Source of the DNA: Desulfobacula sp.
GTDB taxonomy: Bacteria; Desulfobacterota; Desulfobacteria; Desulfobacterales; Desulfobacteraceae
DNA length: 58,554 nucleotides
Direction of reading: 5' to 3'
Assembly: GCF_030611305.1 (NCBI RefSeq)
Contig: NZ_JAUWQB010000011.1
Coordinates: forward strand, 1 to 58,554
Each line of letters starts with the position of its first letter. Positions within the stretch are counted from its first letter, which is position 1. Of the stretch, positions 15,906-23,007 are shown piece by piece. A model generated the notes under the pieces. The model was not told the origin of the DNA. It searched no databases and saw only the letters and a list, made by a program, of their open reading frames with translations. The position numbers were made by a program, and so were the translations under genes.

Positions 15906-18368
15906 ATGGAAAGTTATGATCGTTCAATAAACATAGTGTTCAAACATTCAGGGAAAAAAATAGAAGTCGGTCTTGCCGCTTTGACAAAAACCGTGATTGA
16001 ATTTTTTGATATCTATGGGACGAAAACGCTTGCAGGAAAACAATTCTGCAGCATCACAAAAGAGGGCGATGGGGTGTACAAATTTTCCAAGCTTTTGGAA
16101 AAAACAGGATATCCAAATGATCCGGCAGGTTTTTTTACTGAGGTTTTATCGGTCATTGTTAATGGGGAAATGAAAAAGATAATAGTGAATCAGATTGAGA
16201 TTCCTCATCTCATGCTCATGGCAATCCTTGAGCAGGTACTCCCGGGATATGGATATATTTCCATTAAAAATACCCATCAGCTTGAGCAAGCCACTCATCT
16301 TGCCGTTCCTGAAAAAGACCGGGAACAACTCCAGCAGGTGATTGAAACATATCCGGTAAGGTTGTCACGCCATACCATTCGTCAGATGCTGGTATCAAAG
16401 GATGTGGCTTATCAGTATCTGCCGTTTATCGAAGAGCTGGATTCCGGCGGTCATACCAACACCTGGATTGGCCAGTTCCATGACGGCCTCTTGGAACAGA
16501 TGTACCAGAACCGGGTCATCTTTCTTTTAAATATGGCCTGTCCCGTTTATTGCAGGTTTTGTTTCAGAAAACATAAAGATTCCAGGAATGAAAAAAACCC
16601 GACGGTGGAGGGTGTTCAAAAAGCGGTCCGGCATGTAAAGGATTCGCCATCCATCAAAGAAATTGTTGTTACCGGAGGTGATCCCTTCATGAACAGGGCC
16701 AATATGGCGGCTACCATAGACGGGCTCATGCAGGTGGATCATGTTCAGACTCTCCGTCTTGCCACACGATCCATTGCTTATTATCCGGATCTTTTCCTTG
16801 AAAATGAAGGTGCTTATCTGAAATACCTCAAGCAAAAGAATTTTGAACTTCAGCAGCACGGCAAAAGGATGGAAGTGGCCACCCATTTTATTCATCCGGA
16901 TGAAGTGTCGCCTGAAAGTCTTGAGATTATAACCGATCTTGTCAACAATGGCATTGCCGTGTATGTTCAGACTCCGTTTTTGAATGACTGCAATGACAAA
17001 GGCCCTGAACTGGTAAGACTTTTCAGCCTGTTGCGGGGCGCCGGTGCCGAACTTCATTATATTTATATTCCCTGCAGTCCCATCCACGGGAACAGCATTT
17101 ACTGGAGTTCTTTGTCCCATGGGATAAAGATTGCCAATCATCTTCGGGCTCACCTGTCTGACAGGATTATTCCCAGCATCTGTACGGCAACCCCCATTGG
17201 AAAAATTGACTGGTATACAAGTGGATGGGCAGTGGAGAAGGTGAAAGACAATGAGAATTTTGTCTGGATCAGAACGCCCTATACACCGGGTTATTTTAAA
17301 GCCTTTGCCCCCCTTGCCGCTGAGCTTGACAATATAAGGGTCAATGATGAAGGCACCATTGATATTCAGTATATGGCGCAGATCGGGGATGAAACTCTTC
17401 TTCATGGGCCCAGACCCAAAAGAATTGCCAATGAAAAAGAGTCTTTATCTGCTGGTGATATTGAAACCCTTAAATTTATTTTAGTTAATGAAAGACAGAC
17501 AGGGTCATCCATTGTAAATACGGGTTTTGAAAAACTTTCGCGGCTCCACGAAACCAGGGTTGAGATTGATGCTCTCGCATCTGAAAGCGAGATCAATTAT
17601 ATCAGATCAGATGACAGGATTACAGATGTCATTATATCCTCGTCAAAGGATGCCATAGAATCTCTTTTTTATATTAAAAAACTCATTAAAGACTTAAAGG
17701 ATATTCCCCATGTAAATGCCGTCCGGCTTTTAAGCATGAAGTTTAACAATGAGCCCCAGGCTTATACACGGGCTGTGATCAATACTCTTGGGGATTTGAA
17801 TAATCTTTGTGTGGTGAATCCTTTAAGACTGGAAATCGAAACCTGGTTTACCCTGTCAGATGAGTTAACCGATGCCCATACAAAACTTGCCGGAAGATTA
17901 AACAACAAGGGCATAACCGTATATTGCAATACCGCTCTTTTAGGGGGTATCAATGATTCAGATGAACATATCCATTCTCTTGCCTATAGTGTACGAAAAG
18001 CAGGAATCGAATTTCATCACCTCTATGTTGCAGGGCTTCCCATTCAGCAAAAATGGAATATAGACCACCCAGTGGATTCCTATGATGTAGTTGATATTGC
18101 CACAAAAGTCAGAAGAGAAGGATCAGGAAGAGAGATCCCGAGATATATGATTGCAACCTGCTTAGGGGAAGTGGATTATGGCCTGACATCATCTTTTGTT
18201 CACGATAATGGTCAACTAAAGATAAAGCCTGGTTGTTATGATTTGTTCTATTATAAAAATTTGGATGAAAAGTTTGTGCTTCCCAAAGGCGTTACCACAG
18301 ATGATGATGGATCTCTTGTGGTGCCCATAGAAGGGCTTATAAAAACAAGCGAATTCCCTGTTTCCTAG
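15906..18368 (+). CDS. Double-length KamA-like radical SAM protein with degenerate second half
   Basis: About 820 aa. Residues 1-200 include a helical N-terminal region. The first radical SAM barrel covers about 200-480, with the cluster motif C212-PVY-C216-RF-C219, TGGDPF near 260 and a probable PLP lysine, Lys433, in TATPIGKIDW. This is the layout of lysine 2,3-aminomutase relatives, which move an amino group with SAM and PLP. Residues 560-820 repeat the barrel's later part: RLEIETWFTLSDEL matches RMEVATHFIHPDEV, and GIEFHHLYVAGLPIQ matches GAELHYIYIPCSPIH. In this copy there is no CxxxCxxC, and the lysine position is Glu755 (ATCLGEVDYG). ATG 15906 has AAAGGA 8 bases upstream; ATG 15900 is too close. 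The substrate is unknown. Confidence 0.88.
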   Translation: MESYDRSINIVFKHSGKKIEVGLAALTKTVIEFFDIYGTKTLAGKQFCSITKEGDGVYKFSKLLEKTGYPNDPAGFFTEVLSVIVNGEMKKIIVNQIEIPHLMLMAILEQVLPGYGYISIKNTHQLEQATHLAVPEKDREQLQQVIETYPVRLSRHTIRQMLVSKDVAYQYLPFIEELDSGGHTNTWIGQFHDGLLEQMYQNRVIFLLNMACPVYCRFCFRKHKDSRNEKNPTVEGVQKAVRHVKDSPSIKEIVVTGGDPFMNRANMAATIDGLMQVDHVQTLRLATRSIAYYPDLFLENEGAYLKYLKQKNFELQQHGKRMEVATHFIHPDEVSPESLEIITDLVNNGIAVYVQTPFLNDCNDKGPELVRLFSLLRGAGAELHYIYIPCSPIHGNSIYWSSLSHGIKIANHLRAHLSDRIIPSICTATPIGKIDWYTSGWAVEKVKDNENFVWIRTPYTPGYFKAFAPLAAELDNIRVNDEGTIDIQYMAQIGDETLLHGPRPKRIANEKESLSAGDIETLKFILVNERQTGSSIVNTGFEKLSRLHETRVEIDALASESEINYIRSDDRITDVIISSSKDAIESLFYIKKLIKDLKDIPHVNAVRLLSMKFNNEPQAYTRAVINTLGDLNNLCVVNPLRLEIETWFTLSDELTDAHTKLAGRLNNKGITVYCNTALLGGINDSDEHIHSLAYSVRKAGIEFHHLYVAGLPIQQKWNIDHPVDSYDVVDIATKVRREGSGREIPRYMIATCLGEVDYGLTSSFVHDNGQLKIKPGCYDLFYYKNLDEKFVLPKGVTTDDDGSLVVPIEGLIKTSEFPVS

Positions 18369-18378
18369 GTAAAACAAA

Positions 18379-19044
18379 ATGATGAAATATCCCTATATCG
18401 CATATAGTGAAAAAATTAAGATTCACCCCATCTTTAAAAATTTGACAGGTGATCCCCTGGTCGTAGACATGTCGATTTACTCGACTCTTTTTGATACCAT
18501 TGATGTCAGGGATCAGAAAGGGTTCCAGAAGCATCTGGATGATGATATGAAAAACAGATACTCATGGGGGGTTTCGTCCTATCTTGAAAATCGGGAAATT
18601 GTATTGTCGCAATGCCCCCAGATGGTTGAGGAACAACGGTTTTACCATCTGGGTCTTGATGTAATTGTTTCTCTGGATACCCCCCTGCATTCCCCTTTGG
18701 ATGCAAGGGTTATGGAAAGTGGATATGAGGCGGGCGAAGGAAATTATGGCGGCCACGTCCTTTTAATGCATCAAAGCCCATATTTTGAAATTTTTTACAG
18801 CTTTTACGGCCATTTAAATCGGGAAAGGCTCCCTGCCATTGGTACAGAATTTTCGGCCGGAGAAGCCTTCTCCTATATCGGGGATTTCCATGAGAATGGG
18901 AACTGGTTTTACCATACCCACCTTCAGGTCATTACTCAAAAAGGACTTGAACAGGGATATCTTTCCAAGGGATATTGTGCAGCCAAAGACCTGGCTATAA
19001 TGGAGTCCTTATGTCCGTCGCCTTTGTCCCTGTTCAAAATTTGA
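18379..19044 (+). CDS. Cytosolic M23/LytM-like metallopeptidase-fold protein
   Basis: A 221-aa protein with the LytM/M23 zinc signature: HLGLDV near residue 89 (HxxxD), a GHVLLMHQ strand, YGHLN, and HTHLQV near 179 (HxH). There is no signal peptide or lipobox, unlike cell-wall M23 enzymes, so a role on peptidoglycan is doubtful. In other bacteria an M23-like domain is fused to class III aminotransferases and small-molecule kinases; here it sits 28 bp in front of an aminotransferase gene, which repeats that association as separate genes. It starts 10 bp after the KamA-like gene and belongs to the same operon. Confidence 0.75.
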   Translation: MMKYPYIAYSEKIKIHPIFKNLTGDPLVVDMSIYSTLFDTIDVRDQKGFQKHLDDDMKNRYSWGVSSYLENREIVLSQCPQMVEEQRFYHLGLDVIVSLDTPLHSPLDARVMESGYEAGEGNYGGHVLLMHQSPYFEIFYSFYGHLNRERLPAIGTEFSAGEAFSYIGDFHENGNWFYHTHLQVITQKGLEQGYLSKGYCAAKDLAIMESLCPSPLSLFKI

Positions 19045-19072
19045 TCACGTAACCTGTAAATGGAGGTATGCC

Positions 19073-20221
19073 GTGGATGTTAACCAGATTCTCCCACAGG
19101 TTGATCTTCCCCCAAATATGATCCACCTGGGATTGGGGCAGCCGAGCAACCATTTACTCCCCATAAAAGAGTTGGAAAAAGCGGCTGGTCATTGCTTGTC
19201 AAAAGAAAATAGTTTTTTTCTTGCCTATGGAGAAGAAAGGGGCAATGCTAACTTCAGGCAAACCCTGGCTGATTTTTTAACCGGCCAATATCCAAATCCA
19301 GTGGATCCTGGACAATTGTTGATCACCAATGGAAACTCTCAAGCCCTGGATTTTATCTGCACATTGTTTACCCGTCCCGGAGATACAGTGCTGGTGGAGG
19401 AACCCAGTTATTTTTTGGCTCTAAGAATATTTGTCGATCACAAACTCAACCTGGTGAGTATCCCCGTGGATGATAACGGGATGGTAACAGATGTCCTCAA
19501 AAAAAAGCTTGAAACCCTGAAGCCTTCCTTCCTGTATACCATTCCCACTTATCATAATCCTGCCAGTGTTACCCTGTCTTACAAACGGCGGCAGGACCTG
19601 GTTAAAATTTGTGCACAAAAGAATTTGCTGGTGCTGGCGGACGAGGTCTACCATTTTCTCAATTATTCTGATGATCCGCCCCCTCCCATGGGCAACTGGA
19701 TCGACAAATGCCCCTTGATCAGTCTGGGATCATTTTCAAAGATCCTGGCACCGGGCTTAAGACTGGGATGGATGCATACAAGCCCTGATTTAATTAAAAA
19801 AATGGCAAAGTCCGGTGTTTTAGACAGTGGCGGCGGTTTTAATCCCTTTACGTCTGAAATTGTAAATTCAGTCATTTGCCTCGGGTTTTTAAAGGCCAAT
19901 ATCCAACGCCTCAAAAACGTCTACAGTCAAAGGATTAAAATTTTCTGCGATCAATTGCGCATGCACCTGCCGGATCAGGCAGTGTTTAAGGTTCCAAAGG
20001 GCGGATATTTTATCTGGGTGCGGTTACCGGATGGTATTGATACCAATTCGTTCAGGCAAGCAGCCCGAAAACAGAATGTGGATTTTCATCCGGGATCTGT
20101 GTTTTCACACAATAAAGGATTAAAGAATTACATGCGCCTTTCCTTTGCTTTTTATGATGAAGAAGTGCTGGCAGAAGGTGCCCGCAGGCTTGGGAAAGTG
20201 ATTTCGGAAAACTTATCTTAA
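19073..20221 (+). CDS. Fold-type I PLP aminotransferase (LysN/MocR-like)
   Basis: A 382-aa aspartate-aminotransferase-fold enzyme. The PLP lysine is Lys223 in SFSKILAPGLRLGW. NGNSQALD (cofactor loop), IPTYHNPA and ADEVYHFL are further family marks. It most resembles the 2-aminoadipate aminotransferase/MocR catalytic group, and lacks the N-terminal GntR DNA-binding domain. GTG 19073 is preceded by TGGAGG with 6-base spacing; the ATG at 19068 is out of frame. In the operon it is well placed to remove the amino group after the aminomutase step. The amino donor and acceptor are unknown. Confidence 0.88.
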   Translation: MDVNQILPQVDLPPNMIHLGLGQPSNHLLPIKELEKAAGHCLSKENSFFLAYGEERGNANFRQTLADFLTGQYPNPVDPGQLLITNGNSQALDFICTLFTRPGDTVLVEEPSYFLALRIFVDHKLNLVSIPVDDNGMVTDVLKKKLETLKPSFLYTIPTYHNPASVTLSYKRRQDLVKICAQKNLLVLADEVYHFLNYSDDPPPPMGNWIDKCPLISLGSFSKILAPGLRLGWMHTSPDLIKKMAKSGVLDSGGGFNPFTSEIVNSVICLGFLKANIQRLKNVYSQRIKIFCDQLRMHLPDQAVFKVPKGGYFIWVRLPDGIDTNSFRQAARKQNVDFHPGSVFSHNKGLKNYMRLSFAFYDEEVLAEGARRLGKVISENLS

Positions 20222-20621
20222 CCCTGGTTACAAAGACTTGATTGCCGTTATAGCCATTTTTTTTTTAAAGTCTGAATACAGAGCTTTATAGCCAGTTATG
20301 TAGCGAGTTACTCCGCCTTTTTTTAAAATCCCCGATAGTTTTTCGTATAGAATGATCATAGACTTGAGGAGGCACTAAACAACGAATAAAGGCCTAATGA
20401 AAAATTGTAAAATCAAGAAAAACAAAAATTGGAACTAAAATGAATAGTTATGGAAAATATAAGGGAATATTCGACTCAAGAATTTTTTTACCGAGATGCA
20501 ATGTTTCTTAAAGTTTTGATATCATAATATGGGCCTGGATTCAAGGTTTTGTTCGGCCCGTGATGAACTTGATTCAGTAACCTTTCCATAGATTGATCAT
20601 CCTTGAATTTTTTGTGAGTAA
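20222..20621. other. 400-bp intergenic stretch with no intact gene
   Basis: AT-rich, with stops in all frames. A short frame at about 20440-20512 (MNSYGKYKGIFDSRIFLPRC) begins like a TetR-type N-terminus, but this is weak. No promoter or terminator stands out. It looks like decayed coding DNA leading into the TetR-like relic that follows. Confidence 0.4.
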
Positions 20622-20756
20622 GTGTTACCTACCGTTTTGATATTGGGGGCCATTGAGAATGCCTGCCTCGGGGAAATTATTTTTGGTAAAGAACTTGATA
20701 TTGATGAGGTGTCAACCGGTATTGCAAACATTGTATTCAACGGAGCAAAATCATAA
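20622..20756 (+). pseudogene. C-terminal relic of a TetR-like regulator
   Basis: An open frame without a start reads VLPTVLILGAIENACLGEII, then FGKELDIDEVSTGIANIVFN, then GAKS and a stop. The GAIE...GKxxDxDEVxxxIxxxxxNG pattern is that of the last helices of TetR/AcrR dimer domains. Stops at 20619 and upstream remove the DNA-binding part. The TAA touches the ATG of the acyl-CoA synthetase gene, so the regulator probably once headed that gene. Confidence 0.5.
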
Positions 20757-22955
20757 ATGAAACTGACAGATCTTCAAGAACTGATCGATGCAAGATTATT
20801 ATCACCTTCAAAATCCATAGTTGAAGATGAGGCAAAAAAAATATTTAAATTGTTCCATATCCCGGTTGTGGAAGAAAAGCGGGAGACAGATGTTGCCCAA
20901 GTCCTGGATGCCTGCCAAAAAACAGGTTTTCCTGTGGTGATAAAAGGCATTGGTGCAAATATTTTACATAAAACAGAATCAGGCCTTGTTCGTGTTGGAT
21001 TAAACACTGAGGATCAGGTATGTGATGCTGTTAAGGAAATGAAGAACTCTGCGAAAGATGATATTGAGGCCTTTCTCATACAACCTGTGGTATCAGGGAG
21101 AAGAGAGTTTGTTGCCGGCATGTTTAAAGATCCCCAGTTTGGCCCGGTCATTGTGTTTGGCCTGGGTGGGGTATTGACCGAGGCATTAAAAGATATTGTC
21201 TTTAAAATCGCCCCGTTAAATGACGCGGATATGGATGATATGTTTGAACAATTATCTTCAAAAAAACTTTTAGCCGAGTTCAGGGGTGAAAAAGCAGTCA
21301 AAAAGCAGGCAGTCAAAAAAATTCTCAAAGGACTGTCAGATATTGCTTTAACATATCCGAATATCAGGGAGATCGATATCAATCCTCTGATTATACAGCC
21401 TGACGGTTTTCCTGTTGCCGTGGACGGCCTGATTGTCCTGGAAGAGATGAGGCAAGAAAAACATAAGACCTACGATATTGATTTAAATGTATTGGGTTCC
21501 TGTTATTATCCAAAGTCCATCGTCTTTATCGGGGCGTCCGCCACTCCCGGAAAATGGGGGCATATGCTTTTAACCAATACCTTATCCCGGGATTATAAGG
21601 GCAAGGTTTTTCTGGTAAATCCCAAGGGCGGAAAAATAACCGGGCGAAAGGTGTATAAATCCGTCACTGAAATTGAAGAGGATGTTGAGCTGGCAGTGGT
21701 GACCATTCCAGCAAACAAAGTGATTGATCTGATACCGGGTTTGAAAAAGAAACATGTCAAAGGGATTTTGTTAATCACTTCCGGGTTCAGGGAAGTGGGT
21801 GTTGAAGGGGCAAAATTAGAGGAAAGACTTGTCCAGGAGGCGTATGATGCAGGGATATTGATCCTTGGGCCTAACACCATGGGAGTATGCAATCCTCATA
21901 TTGATTTTTATTGTTGCGCTGCCCATGCTTACCCGCTACCGGGTTCTACCGCCCTTGTCTGCCAGTCAGGAAATATGGGGACCCAGCTTCTGGCTTTTGC
22001 CGAGCAGCAGGATATTGGTATCCGGGCTTTTTCAGGGTCGGGAAATGAAGCAATGGTCACCATTGAAGATTATATGGAGGCATTTGAAATTGATGACCTG
22101 ACAAGAACGGTGGTTCTTTATATTGAGAGTGTAAAAGACGGCTCAAGATTTTTTAAAAGTGCAGCAAGAGTATCCCGGAAAAAACCTGTGGTTGTCTTAA
22201 AGGGCGGCAGGACCAGAATGGGTGAAAGGGCAGCGTCAAGCCATACCGGGGCCATGGCTTCAGACACAAAAGTCTTTGATGCCGCCTGCAGGCAGGCCGG
22301 TATTATTCAAGCGGATCAACCCATGGAACTTCTGGATCTGTCTGCCGTATTTTCATCCCTGCCCCTGCCAAAGGGAAACCGGGTGGCCATCATGACCCTT
22401 GGGGGCGGATGGGGCGTGATCACAACAGATCTTTGTGTGGAACACGGACTTGAGGTTCCAGAGCTTTCCAAGAATATTATTGAACGGCTCAACAGGATTC
22501 TGCCATCATTCTGGAGTCATGGAAATCCTGTAGATATTGTGGGAGAAGGTGATCCTAATATTCCCAAGATCTGTTTGGAAGAGCTGCTAAAATGGGACGG
22601 ATGCGATGCGGTCATTCATCTTGGTATTCATGGGAAAAGGGTGCTGGTCAATAATATGATTGAATCGGTGCTCAGAACAGATCATGATATTGACAGGGAA
22701 GCGGCACAAAGTTTTAAGGATGCAATACTGCAATTTGAAGAGGACTATACCCGGTATGTGGTCAAATTAACCCAGAAGTATGAAAAACCGGTTCTGGGTG
22801 TAAGCCTTTTGACCGATGAAATCAGCAGAACCCTTTACAGGGTTGAAGGATATGAACATAAGAGTGTGTTCTTCCCATCCCCTGAAAGAGCGGTTAAAGC
22901 GCTTTGGGGAATGTACCAGTATAATGATTGGCGTAAAAGCCACTCAAATCAGTGA
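20757..22955 (+). CDS. ADP-forming acyl-CoA (acetyl-CoA-type) synthetase
   Basis: A 732-aa single-chain NDP-forming acyl-CoA synthetase. The ATP-grasp (beta) domain comes first at about residues 10-225 (GFPVVIKGIGANILHKTE, EFLIQPVV-type and INPLIIQPDG motifs), then a CoA-binding Rossmann domain from about 240 (VFIGASATPGKWG) and the ligase-CoA domains with the SSHTGAMASD loop near 494. This domain order occurs in bacterial and archaeal enzymes that turn acyl-CoA plus ADP and phosphate into acid plus ATP, or the reverse. It would give the upstream amino-acid pathway a substrate-level phosphorylation step, or activate the acid. GGAG lies before the ATG. The acyl specificity cannot be read. Confidence 0.9.
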   Translation: MKLTDLQELIDARLLSPSKSIVEDEAKKIFKLFHIPVVEEKRETDVAQVLDACQKTGFPVVIKGIGANILHKTESGLVRVGLNTEDQVCDAVKEMKNSAKDDIEAFLIQPVVSGRREFVAGMFKDPQFGPVIVFGLGGVLTEALKDIVFKIAPLNDADMDDMFEQLSSKKLLAEFRGEKAVKKQAVKKILKGLSDIALTYPNIREIDINPLIIQPDGFPVAVDGLIVLEEMRQEKHKTYDIDLNVLGSCYYPKSIVFIGASATPGKWGHMLLTNTLSRDYKGKVFLVNPKGGKITGRKVYKSVTEIEEDVELAVVTIPANKVIDLIPGLKKKHVKGILLITSGFREVGVEGAKLEERLVQEAYDAGILILGPNTMGVCNPHIDFYCCAAHAYPLPGSTALVCQSGNMGTQLLAFAEQQDIGIRAFSGSGNEAMVTIEDYMEAFEIDDLTRTVVLYIESVKDGSRFFKSAARVSRKKPVVVLKGGRTRMGERAASSHTGAMASDTKVFDAACRQAGIIQADQPMELLDLSAVFSSLPLPKGNRVAIMTLGGGWGVITTDLCVEHGLEVPELSKNIIERLNRILPSFWSHGNPVDIVGEGDPNIPKICLEELLKWDGCDAVIHLGIHGKRVLVNNMIESVLRTDHDIDREAAQSFKDAILQFEEDYTRYVVKLTQKYEKPVLGVSLLTDEISRTLYRVEGYEHKSVFFPSPERAVKALWGMYQYNDWRKSHSNQ

Positions 22956-22973
22956 TCAAGCCCAGCAAAAGCC

Positions 22974-23005
22974 GGGCCGGGGCAGGGTCAGACCTGCCCC
23001 GGCCC
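22974..23005. terminator. GC-rich hairpin between convergent genes
   Basis: GGGCCGGGGCAGG (22974-22986) and CCTGCCCCGGCCC (22993-23005) form a perfect 13-bp stem with a 6-base loop, between two converging stops. Only short T-runs flank it (TTTT on the minus side), so it probably ends transcription in both directions with moderate efficiency. Confidence 0.7.
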
Positions 23006-23007
23006 GT

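Noticed and set aside
16527-17405. 292-aa antisense frame inside the KamA-like gene
   Set aside because: It lies fully inside the first radical SAM barrel, whose motifs are clear on the plus strand; no protein pattern in the antisense reading.
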